DNA of 15,386 nt from positions 1 to 15,386 of the forward strand of contig CAYYWZ010000084.1 of the NCBI GenBank assembly GCA_964475415.1, given 5' to 3'. Position 1 is the stretch's first letter. Every line of letters begins with the position of its first letter. This DNA comes from CALCMJ01 sp964475415 (GTDB lineage Bacteria > Bacteroidota > Bacteroidia > Chitinophagales > Saprospiraceae). Below the pieces are notes generated by a model. The model saw only the letters and a program-made list of their open reading frames with translations, ran no database searches and was not told the DNA's origin. Shown here in pieces: positions 1-6,063 of the stretch. Position numbers and translations under genes: made by a program.

Positions 1-723
1 ATCGTATGCCGTCATCGCACGCATAATATATTCACCACTTCCCGTACAAGAAACAGCACAGGTCTTATTGTTCGCATAATTTCCAACTCCCATGATAGGG
101 CTATCTCCTACTCTCCCATATTTTTTATTAGTCATCCCTCCAGTAGATGTTCCCGCAGCAAGATTACCCGACTTATCTAATGCCACAGCTCCTACCGTGC
201 CCAGATATTTTTTAGGATCCTCCGTGTGATCTAGTTGAAACTGATCCGTATCCTTTACTTTTTGCCATTGCTTATATCTCAGTTCATCATAGAAATACTC
301 ATCAGACTCAAAGGTGATATTATGCTGATTAGCAAAGGTAGCTGCTCCCTCACCTATCAATAATATATGATCAGAATATTGCAGTACCTTTTTAGCTAAG
401 GCTATAGGATTTTTTACGTTTCTTACCGCTGCTATCGCACCTCCATTAAGTGTTTTTCCATCCATTATACTTGCATCCATTTCGTGCTGACCTAAGGCAT
501 TGAATACAGATCCTTTGCCTGCATTGAATAGATGATTATTCTCTAGTTCAATGATAGCTGCTTCTACCCCTTGGGTGGCAGTACCATTTTCTTCTAAAAC
601 TTTATATCCTGCTTCTAAGGCCTGCTCCAATGCTGATCTATAGGCTTTCTCCTTTTCATCCGTCATCGTTGACTTTAGAATAGTACCTGCACCACCATGA
701 ATTGCAATTCCGTACTTATCCAT
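1..723 (-). CDS. iaaA: Isoaspartyl peptidase/L-asparaginase, partial (C-terminus beyond left edge)
   Basis: An Ntn-hydrolase of the plant-type asparaginase (T2) family, which hydrolyses isoaspartyl dipeptides and L-asparagine. The frame is open from an ATG at 723 to the first base, giving 241 codons. Family members have roughly 300-330 residues, so the last quarter is missing. It begins MDKYGIAIHGGAGTI, the usual first strand with HGGAG. FNAGKGSVFN (residues 66-75) and MDASIMDG (82-89) are family signatures. LGTVGAVALD (174-183) contains the autoproteolysis site: cleavage before Thr176 would create the N-terminal nucleophile of the beta subunit. TSTGGMTNK (192-200) is the substrate-binding loop. 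No signal peptide is visible, so a cytoplasmic enzyme is inferred. It is divergent from the lipid-kinase gene, and the shared intergenic region holds tandem palindromes. Family assignment is secure; the split between asparaginase and isoaspartyl peptidase activity cannot be read from sequence. Confidence 0.93.
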   Translation of the reverse strand, partial: MDKYGIAIHGGAGTILKSTMTDEKEKAYRSALEQALEAGYKVLEENGTATQGVEAAIIELENNHLFNAGKGSVFNALGQHEMDASIMDGKTLNGGAIAAVRNVKNPIALAKKVLQYSDHILLIGEGAATFANQHNITFESDEYFYDELRYKQWQKVKDTDQFQLDHTEDPKKYLGTVGAVALDKSGNLAAGTSTGGMTNKKYGRVGDSPIMGVGNYANNKTCAVSCTGSGEYIMRAMTAYD

Positions 724-757
724 AAATATTAATAATTTTTATTGGCCGTAAAGTAAT

Positions 758-807
758 CAATTAGTAAAACATTTACTCTAGCATCTTGAGTAAAACTTTA
801 CTAATTG
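758..807. promoter_or_regulatory. Two tandem palindromes that also form one long hairpin, in a divergent intergenic region
   Basis: Two near-identical palindromes lie between the divergent asparaginase and lipid-kinase genes. Site 1 (763-777) is AGTAAA-ACA-TTTACT and site 2 (789-802) is AGTAAA-AC-TTTACT; their centres are about 25 bp apart. The whole stretch is also one inverted repeat: CAATTAGTAAA (758-768) pairs with TTTACTAATTG (797-807) and TTTACTC (772-778) pairs with GAGTAAA (788-794), around a 9-nt loop. It starts 35 bp upstream of the asparaginase ATG and ends 82 bp upstream of the kinase ATG. There is no T-tract, and both flanking genes point away, so a terminator is unlikely. A double operator for a dimeric repressor is the best guess. 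The palindromes are seen; their role is inferred. Confidence 0.5.
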
Positions 808-889
808 TATCCTTAAGATTACAATATGTGAAATATGGAACTCACTTGATCTTTCTTCATAAAGTCAAAATTTTCTACATTTAGTAATT

Positions 890-1258
890 ATGAAAAAGAA
901 ATCCTTTTCTATACGCGAAAGAATTAAAAGTTTTTCCTACGCTTTTGATGGTATAAAAACCTTATTCATCGAAGAGCATAATGCGAGAATTCATTTTTTT
1001 CTAAGCATAGTTGTTATTCTTTTAGGATTCTTTTACAAGATCGATACCTATGAGTGGGTAGCGATACTTCTTTGTATGGGCTTAGTCTTTGCTCTAGAAG
1101 CCATAAACTCAAGCATAGAAAACCTAGCAGATTTTTGTACTAAAGAAAAAGATCCATTAATCAAAAAATCTAAAGATCTTGCTGCGGCAGCTGTTTTGAT
1201 CGCAGCAATAATATCCTTATTTATCGCTGGAATTATTTTTATTCCTAAAATATTTTAG
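890..1258 (+). CDS. dgkA: Diacylglycerol kinase family protein (DgkA/undecaprenol kinase type)
   Basis: A small integral membrane lipid kinase of 122 residues, the usual length for prokaryotic DAGK. The family phosphorylates diacylglycerol or undecaprenol with ATP; which lipid is used here cannot be told from sequence. The signature EAINSSIENLAD (70-81) matches the catalytic helix of the family, with Glu70 and Glu77 in the places of the catalytic and metal-binding glutamates. KSKDLAAAAVLIAA (93-106) is the conserved Lys-Asp-Ala helix. EEHNARIH (28-35) supplies the other conserved Glu and Asn. Three hydrophobic segments are visible at about 36-50, 55-72 and 97-118, preceded by a basic amphipathic N-terminus. 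It is the first gene of a plus-strand run; the next gene starts 33 bp downstream, so co-transcription is likely. Both neighbours are envelope enzymes, fitting a role in recycling lipid carriers. Confidence 0.93.
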   Translation: MKKKSFSIRERIKSFSYAFDGIKTLFIEEHNARIHFFLSIVVILLGFFYKIDTYEWVAILLCMGLVFALEAINSSIENLADFCTKEKDPLIKKSKDLAAAAVLIAAIISLFIAGIIFIPKIF

Positions 1259-1291
1259 AGTACCTTGTATAAAAAGAAAAACTCTTAAGCT

Positions 1292-2023
1292 ATGATTAGG
1301 CCAACTATAACTAAAAAACTGCTAAAAGCATATTCGAAAAAATGCATCCACCTTCTATTACTTAGTATGATCACTCTTTCTAGTATAAATCTAATAGGTC
1401 AAGACTGGCCTAGTCTACAAAGATATAAGACTCAAAATGACAGCTTACTCCAACTACCCTTCGAAAAAAACAGAGTAGTTTTTATGGGGAACTCTATTAC
1501 CGAGGGTTGGGATCATCATTACCCAGCATTTATGCGAGACAAACCTTATGTCAATCGTGGAATCAGTGGACAAACTACTCCTCAGATGTTATGTCGTTTC
1601 AGACAGGATGTAATAGATTTAGATCCACATACCGTCGTTATACTGGCAGGCACAAATGATATAGCTGGTAATACAGGACCTTCTACCGACAAGATGATTA
1701 CGGACAATATTATGTCAATGGCGGAATTAGCAAGCAAGAACGATATCCAGGTTATCATCTGTTCTATCATTCCAGTCCATGATTATCCATGGGCTAAAGG
1801 AAAAGAACCCAATACGAGAATTCCCGCTATAAATAATATCTTAAAAAATTATTGTGTAGATAATTCTTTTATCTTCCTTGATTATTTTCAGGAAATGGCT
1901 ACACCTGATAATGGACTCATAGAAGTTTATACCTATGATGGTGTACACCCAAATAAAGAAGGATATCTTCTTATGGCAAAACTTACTACAGAAGCAATAG
2001 AAAAATCTTTTTCTAATAAATGA
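1292..2023 (+). CDS. Secreted SGNH/GDSL-family hydrolase
   Basis: A 243-residue esterase/acylhydrolase of the SGNH fold. All four blocks are present: VVFMGNSITEGW with nucleophile Ser68 (block I), NRGISGQTTPQML with the oxyanion glycine around 90-93 (block II), ILAGTNDIAG with Asn122 (block III), and TYDGVHPNKEGY with Asp216 and His219 of the triad (block V). A basic N-region followed by a hydrophobic stretch at about 19-35 and then QDWP suggests a type I signal peptide, so it probably acts in the periplasm or outside. Similar Bacteroidota proteins resemble platelet-activating-factor acetylhydrolase or acyl-CoA thioesterase relatives; the substrate (acetylated sugar, lipid or peptidoglycan acetyl group) is unknown. 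It sits 33 bp after dgkA and 47 bp before an M23 peptidase gene, probably in one transcript. The ATG at 1292 gives a long but plausible positively charged leader. Confidence 0.92.
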   Translation: MIRPTITKKLLKAYSKKCIHLLLLSMITLSSINLIGQDWPSLQRYKTQNDSLLQLPFEKNRVVFMGNSITEGWDHHYPAFMRDKPYVNRGISGQTTPQMLCRFRQDVIDLDPHTVVILAGTNDIAGNTGPSTDKMITDNIMSMAELASKNDIQVIICSIIPVHDYPWAKGKEPNTRIPAINNILKNYCVDNSFIFLDYFQEMATPDNGLIEVYTYDGVHPNKEGYLLMAKLTTEAIEKSFSNK

Positions 2024-2070
2024 ACAAAGCAGGAAGTCAGAAATTGAATATCAAAAATTAATACTAATTA

Positions 2071-3039
2071 ATGAAAATACTTTTAATTCTTCTATTTGCT
2101 TTAGCTTCTTATACAATTTCAGCACAAGATGAGCCAGAGTATTATAAGGAAGTTACAACTGAGCTAGTAAAAAATTATAATGCAGAATCTTATGGCTCTA
2201 TTTTCGAGCTTTTTGGAGATGGAATGAAAGATTTCCTTCCTTTAGAAAAAACAGAACTTTTTTTCAAATCTTTACAAACTTATTCTGGAAATATCAAAAC
2301 GTATGAATTCAAAGGTTTCGATTCTGGAATGGCTAAGTATAAGACCACTTTTAAAAATGGACTCTTTGCATTAAACGTTGCAGTAAGCAAAGACAAGCAA
2401 ATAGATGGAATTTCTATAACTCCCTATGTCGAAGAAAACTACCCCGTAAAAGAACGTAATACTACCAAGCTTATCCTTCCTATGAATGGAGTATGGCATG
2501 TATTCTGGGGAGGCGATACAGAAGAACAGAATTATCATGTACAAAGCAAAGCACAAAAGAGTGCTTTCGATCTAGTCATCACCGATGAAGACGGCAAGTC
2601 CTATAAAAATGATGGATCTAAAAATGAAGATTATTACGCATTTGGAAAAGAACTCATAGCACCTTGTGATGCAGAAGTCGTACTAGCGGTAGACGGTGTA
2701 AAAGATAATATACCTGGAAAAATGAATCCAACATTCTTACTAGGTAACGCCGTTGTCCTTAAGACTGCAAATGAAGAATACTTATACTTTGCCCACTTCA
2801 AACAATCTAGTGTCAAAGTAAAAGAAGGCGATATGGTAAAGCAAGGACAAGTCCTTGGACTTTGTGGTAATTCTGGAAATTCTTCAGAAGCACATCTACA
2901 TTTTCATATCCAGAATATAGAAGAGATGAATGGTGCCACAGGAGCCAAATGCTTTTTTGAAAACATCTATGTCAATGGTGAACTAAAGAAAGATTATTCT
3001 CCTGTAAAAGGCGAGACAATTAGTAATAAAAAGCTGTAG
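2071..3039 (+). CDS. Secreted M23-family metallopeptidase with an N-terminal DUF3887-like domain
   Basis: A 322-residue protein with a type I signal peptide (MKILLILLFALASYTISAQD, probable cleavage near residues 18-19). Residues of about 22-110 resemble the DUF3887 fold that often precedes enzymatic domains. The C-terminal half is a LytM/M23 peptidase. The first zinc ligands are His156 and Asp167 (NYHVQSKAQKSAFDLV), AHFKQ supplies His242, and SSEAHLHFHIQ gives the HxH pair His275/His277, preceded by the usual KQGQVLGLCGNSGNS strand. M23 enzymes cut glycyl or cross-bridge peptides, mostly in peptidoglycan. Since all ligands are present it is probably active rather than an EnvC-like degenerate activator. 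The gene follows the SGNH hydrolase gene by 47 bp and converges on the minus-strand membrane-protein gene 32 bp downstream. In that space AAGCTG/CAGCTT (3031-3065) could pair, but I see no convincing terminator. Confidence 0.93.
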   Translation: MKILLILLFALASYTISAQDEPEYYKEVTTELVKNYNAESYGSIFELFGDGMKDFLPLEKTELFFKSLQTYSGNIKTYEFKGFDSGMAKYKTTFKNGLFALNVAVSKDKQIDGISITPYVEENYPVKERNTTKLILPMNGVWHVFWGGDTEEQNYHVQSKAQKSAFDLVITDEDGKSYKNDGSKNEDYYAFGKELIAPCDAEVVLAVDGVKDNIPGKMNPTFLLGNAVVLKTANEEYLYFAHFKQSSVKVKEGDMVKQGQVLGLCGNSGNSSEAHLHFHIQNIEEMNGATGAKCFFENIYVNGELKKDYSPVKGETISNKKL

Positions 3040-3071
3040 CTAAATTTGTAAATATAAAGCAGCTTATCGTA

Positions 3072-3458
3072 TCAATCTGTCAACTTACCAGATAAAGACA
3101 TCACCTGAAGTTCTAGTCTTTTCATCTCTCTAAGGATAGCATTCTTGTCCATCTGCATCCAAGCGTATACTTTTAGCATACTTACACTTAGCAAAAATAC
3201 AAAACTGCCAAATCCCCATCTTATCAACTCTTCTGCAGAGTCTACATTAAAAAACTGGTAGGTACAATAAATGAAAAATCCTAATAATGGAAAGATCAAA
3301 ATATTAGTAATGATCAAGAACCATGCATTCTTCCCTTTGAATAAACCGAATACCATTTCAAAAACATTCTGCTCTTCTAAGGAATCATAAAAAGCAGCTT
3401 CTTCTTTAGATAAAGTATCCTTAATCAGTTGGTCTATTTCTTCCATTTTTTCTTTCAT
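3072..3458 (-). CDS. Two-helix membrane protein encoded with an ECF sigma factor (DUF6768-like)
   Basis: A 128-residue protein with an acidic cytoplasmic-looking N-terminus (about 1-40: LIKDTLSKEEAAFYDSLEEQ), two transmembrane helices at about 46-70 and 81-100, and a charged helix MQMDKNAILREMKRLELQVM (101-120) with heptad-like hydrophobics. The pattern KEE-FYD-LxEQ, GLFKGKN, then WMQMDKNAxxREMKRLELQ matches my recollection of DUF6768; the family name is from memory, not a search. Its ATG overlaps the TGA of the sigma gene (ATGA), so translation is probably coupled. This arrangement suggests an anti-sigma or sensor role, holding or releasing the sigma factor at the membrane. That function is inference, since no zinc-binding anti-sigma motif (HxxxCxxC) or FecR domain is present. 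Confidence 0.8.
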   Translation of the reverse strand: MKEKMEEIDQLIKDTLSKEEAAFYDSLEEQNVFEMVFGLFKGKNAWFLIITNILIFPLLGFFIYCTYQFFNVDSAEELIRWGFGSFVFLLSVSMLKVYAWMQMDKNAILREMKRLELQVMSLSGKLTD

Positions 3459-4000
3459 GATTTATTTTTTATGATAGATTTTAATTTTTCTCTTGCCTTA
3501 AATAATCTAGACTTTACGGTTCCTTTAGGGATATCTAGAAAAGTACTTATTTCGTTTATCGAATATCCTTCTTTATAAAATAATCTTATGATATCTTGCT
3601 TTTCCTTAGGCAGCTTATGAATTGCGTCAAGCAATCTTTGCTGCACAACGCTTTTCTTATCTTCTGATTCATGATTATTCGTATCTAAACTTCCTATAGA
3701 ATCTATACTATTCCGCTCTTTATGAAGTAGCTTTATTCTATCAATAGCCTTAGTATACACTATCCTAAAAGCCCAAGATTTAAAGCTGTCTACTTTCTCT
3801 AAGTCTTTAAGCTTATTGATGATAATCATCCAGGATTCTTGTGCAACATCTTTGGCTAGATCTGGGTCTTTGATAATCCAATAAGCTCTTTTACAAAAAT
3901 CCTTATGATATCTTTCTACAAGCTGAGATAGAGCTGTCATACTACCTTCACGATATTGTAGAATGAGAAAACCATCAGTAGATTTTTGCTTGTTATTCAT
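3455..4000 (-). CDS. RNA polymerase sigma-70 factor, ECF subfamily
   Basis: A 181-residue ECF sigma factor that would direct RNA polymerase to alternative promoters. Region 2 spans about 20-92: it includes YHKDFCKRAYWIIKD, the core-binding DVAQESWMII (51-60) and the -10-reading SFKSWAFRIVYTKAID. Region 4 spans about 122-175 and ends in the helix-turn-helix YSINEISTFLDIPKGTVKSRLFKAREKL, whose final GTVKSRLF recognises the -35 element. I chose the ATG at 4000; the in-frame TTG at 4009 would add three residues. Its stop overlaps the start of the membrane-protein gene, so the two form a sigma/partner cistron. The 5' region carries a 7-bp palindrome at 4040-4058 that could be part of its own control. 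Family membership is secure; the regulon is unknown. Confidence 0.93.
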   Translation of the reverse strand: MNNKQKSTDGFLILQYREGSMTALSQLVERYHKDFCKRAYWIIKDPDLAKDVAQESWMIIINKLKDLEKVDSFKSWAFRIVYTKAIDRIKLLHKERNSIDSIGSLDTNNHESEDKKSVVQQRLLDAIHKLPKEKQDIIRLFYKEGYSINEISTFLDIPKGTVKSRLFKAREKLKSIIKNKS

Positions 4001-4039
4001 TTTATTCAACCAAATTACATCCTAAAGACTGGAAAACAA

Positions 4040-4058
4040 TTAAAAGGTTCACTTTTAA
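4040..4058. repeat. Short inverted repeat upstream of the ECF sigma gene
   Basis: TTAAAAG and CTTTTAA flank the 5-nt spacer GTTCA, centred about 49 bp upstream of the sigma ATG at 4000. The rest of the 4010-4207 divergent region is AT-rich, with no gene, clear terminator or clean Bacteroidota promoter that I could see. It may be an operator, or simply a chance AT-rich palindrome. Confidence 0.25.
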
Positions 4059-4207
4059 ATCTGTAGATAATAAATAAAATATAGTAGATTCAAATTTCAA
4101 CTGCCAAAGATCAGATTATAAGCTAAAAGAAAATCCAAAAATTTTAACATTATCAGATTAAACGAAAACACTACACATAAGTCTTGAATAGATAAAATGC
4201 TAACCCT

Positions 4208-4927
4208 ATGAAAAATCTCAATCTATTACTACTTTGTTTTATCAGTATCAATTCGATTGCTCAGACCCTATACTACCCTCCTACAAACTCAGATGAATGG
4301 GAAACAATAGATCCTTCGACGCTTTCATGGTGTGAAGAAAATATCGATGAGTTATATGGCTTTCTAGAAGAAAAAAATACGAAGGCCTTTCTTATATTCT
4401 TAAAGACGGAAAGATCGTTTTAGAACAATATTTTGATTCTTTTACAATAGATAGTACTTGGTATTGGGCATCCGCTGGTAAGACATTGACAGCATTCTCA
4501 GTAGGTGTTGCTCAGGAATCCGGATTGCTTAGTATAGAAGATCCTAGTACCACCTATTTAGGAGAAGGATGGACCAGTCTAAATCCTGAACAAGAAGAAC
4601 TCATCACCATCAGACATCAGCTGACAATGACCACNNNNNNNNNNNNNNNNNNNNNNNNNNNNNNNNNNNNNNNNNNNNNNNNNNNNNNNNNNNNNNNNNN
4701 NNNNNNNNNNNNNNNNNNNNNNNNNNNNNNNNNNTGAATTAAATATTCAGACTAAAGATGATTCGGTATATGACAAACTTACTATTATGGATCTACATGG
4801 AAGAATTGTTCGCACAGAAGTTTTTAGCAATTTTATAGATGTTTCATCTTTAGATACTGGCATTTACTTCCTATAAATTGCAAATAGATCTGGTAAAAAT
4901 TATACTAAGAAGATTATTAAGCTTTAA
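4208..4927 (+). pseudogene. Secreted beta-lactamase-family serine hydrolase with T9SS sorting domain; frameshifted, gapped and with an in-frame stop
   Basis: The 5' part encodes a signal peptide (MKNLNLLLLCFISINSIAQ) and then WCEENIDELYGFLEEKNTKAFLI, typical of class C beta-lactamase-like (PF00144) serine hydrolases. After about base 4394 the sensible reading shifts by one frame: LKDGKIVLEQYFDSF, then WYWASAGKTLTAF, whose S-A-G-K is the SxxK nucleophile motif. The original frame stops at 4421-4423. The shifted frame continues through GLLSIEDP and IRHQLTMTT into a run of N. After the gap, a different frame reads a type A T9SS sorting domain: LTIMDLHGRIVR, VSSLDTGIYFL, a TAA stop at 4874-4876, then IANRSGKNYTKKIIKL to a second stop at 4925-4927. 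Restoring the TAA to a sense codon such as CAA gives a standard tail. Both lesions lie within about 250 bp of the gap, so contig-end errors are an alternative to true gene decay. An intact protein would be exported across the outer membrane and anchored or released there. Confidence 0.82.
4635..4734. other. Assembly gap of 100 N inside the serine hydrolase gene
   Basis: Exactly 100 undetermined bases, the usual placeholder for a scaffold gap of unknown size. The flanking pieces encode only about 140 residues of N-terminus and about 60 of C-terminus. Proteins of this architecture normally have several hundred residues, with KTG-box and linker regions absent here, so the true gap is probably several hundred bases longer. 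Downstream coordinates are therefore nominal. Confidence 0.95.
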
Positions 4928-5018
4928 AGATTAAAAATCTAAAATTCACATAGATTTATTAAGCTAGAAATAAGGTTTTTATATAAGGTAATTCTTTACG
5001 GTATTTCTTTACGCTAAC

Positions 5019-5402
5019 TTAATTAAGAGAAATCACATCACACAACTCTGCTTTATGCAAACCAAGAAATATCATAGGATCTGGTAAAACAAATGGTATA
5101 TCATTCTCAAAGAATGTTGCACTAAATACGACTTCCTTACCTTCTACTTGAAAAGCTGTTGGCATATCTGGAAATAAAGCTACCCACTCCTCCCCATTCT
5201 CTGCTAGGTAAGCAATACTCCAAGTCTGATAACATTGCTGAAAGGCTATGATTCCTTCTGTATTATATTCGGTAAATAAGCAATCACCATAGCATATCAT
5301 AGTATCTTCACAGTCTTCTGGATCCTGAACCACAAGATCACTTTTATCACAAGAAGCAAAAAATAGACTAACAAGAAATAATAAGCTAAATATATTTTTC
5401 AT
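5019..5402 (-). CDS. Small cysteine-containing lipoprotein, function unknown
   Basis: A 127-residue protein with a type II signal peptide: MKNIFSLLFLVSLFFASCDK, lipobox FASC with Cys18 as the lipidated residue. The mature part is acidic, with five further cysteines (31, 37, 41, 57, 121); three are clustered in CEDTMICYGDC, which could form disulfides or bind a metal. The middle, CYQTWSIAYLAENGEEWVALFPDMP, and the alternating hydrophobic pattern after it suggest a small beta-rich domain. I do not recognise the family. It is the last gene of the minus-strand group, separated from the preceding lipoprotein gene by a hairpin terminator, so it may have its own promoter or depend on read-through. 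It converges on the broken serine hydrolase gene. Confidence 0.8.
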   Translation of the reverse strand: MKNIFSLLFLVSLFFASCDKSDLVVQDPEDCEDTMICYGDCLFTEYNTEGIIAFQQCYQTWSIAYLAENGEEWVALFPDMPTAFQVEGKEVVFSATFFENDIPFVLPDPMIFLGLHKAELCDVISLN

Positions 5403-5438
5403 AATTAATGATTTTCTTAGCTAGACGTATCGGAATTT

Positions 5439-5468
5439 AAAAATGGTTGGGTAGAACCCATTTTTTTT
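5439..5468 (-). terminator. Rho-independent terminator after the 5470-5979 lipoprotein gene
   Basis: AAAAATGG (5439-5446) pairs with CCATTTTT (5458-5465) around an 11-nt loop; an alternative inner stem TGGGT/ACCCA also exists. A T-run follows on both strands, so it could act in either direction. It starts directly after the TAG stop of the minus-strand lipoprotein gene. Confidence 0.6.
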
Positions 5469-5469
5469 C

Positions 5470-5979
5470 CTAGAACGCACAATTCGTTGGAAGTGGAGCC
5501 TGACTTTCTAGTTCTGATGCTGTACCACTTGAAATTTCGGTAGCTTCGAATCCATCATTTACACTACCCATAAACACATTAGTTCCATATCCTAGTGGAT
5601 TCATATGTGCTCTTACAATCACCTTAGTATCAGCGCTTATTTCTACAGCTCCTCCAGACCGTGTAAAAGGCTGTTCTTCTACATGACTATGTCCTAGTAT
5701 TCTTCTGTAGATAAGAGTACCGTCTTCTGTAAAAACCTCCCACCAATCCGCGTACTGATCGCAGCCTGTATCTGGACTTTCGATAGTCACACTAAAAGTG
5801 TATGCATTCTCTGATCCGCTAACAGCTACATTAGTTACTACTGCTTGTTCCTTATCTTCTTCCATATTCATAGTGTCTTCCATTTCTTCTTGTTCTGGAT
5901 TTGTATTGGGTTCATTATTTTGACAAGCCACTGCTGTTAAAAAACTTATGCATATAAAAATCATAGTATAATATCTCAT
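5470..5979 (-). CDS. Lipoprotein of unknown function with conserved-looking Cys/His residues
   Basis: A 169-residue lipoprotein when started at the ATG at 5979. An in-frame TTG at 6006 would add nine residues, but the ATG has A-rich upstream sequence and puts the signal peptide (MRYYTMIFICISFLTAVACQ) at the very N-terminus. Lipobox AVAC makes Cys19 the lipidated residue. A low-complexity acidic linker follows (about 22-46, rich in Glu, Asn and Met). The remaining 120 residues look like a beta-sandwich: NAYTFSVTIESPDTGCDQYADWWEV, ILGHSHVEEQPFTRSGG, VIVRAHMNPLGYG. Cys73 and Cys167 could form a disulfide; His97, His99 and His125 could bind a metal. I recall similar hypothetical proteins in Bacteroidota but no named function. 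It lies 84 bp (from this ATG) after the MBL-fold hydrolase gene and is followed by a terminator. Confidence 0.8.
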   Translation of the reverse strand: MRYYTMIFICISFLTAVACQNNEPNTNPEQEEMEDTMNMEEDKEQAVVTNVAVSGSENAYTFSVTIESPDTGCDQYADWWEVFTEDGTLIYRRILGHSHVEEQPFTRSGGAVEISADTKVIVRAHMNPLGYGTNVFMGSVNDGFEATEISSGTASELESQAPLPTNCAF

Positions 5980-6063
5980 ATCATTTGCTTTTTTATTTTC
6001 ATACAAATATACAGGCTTACCAGAGCTTATGAAGAAGATTATTATTCTTTCTATAATTGGTAA

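Noticed and set aside
846..883. TTG (846-848) and TACATTTA (876-883) resemble a Bacteroidota -33/-7 promoter for the lipid-kinase gene.
   Set aside because: The spacer is 27 nt instead of about 19-20, the last base of the -7 box is wrong, and the start codon would be almost at the transcription start.
3031..3065. AAGCTG/CAGCTT as a terminator between the convergent M23 and membrane-protein genes.
   Set aside because: Only a 6-bp stem with a 23-nt loop and no T-run.
4208..4423. A separate 71-residue secreted peptide gene.
   Set aside because: Its sequence is the N-terminus of the serine hydrolase, and homology continues in the next frame after 4394.
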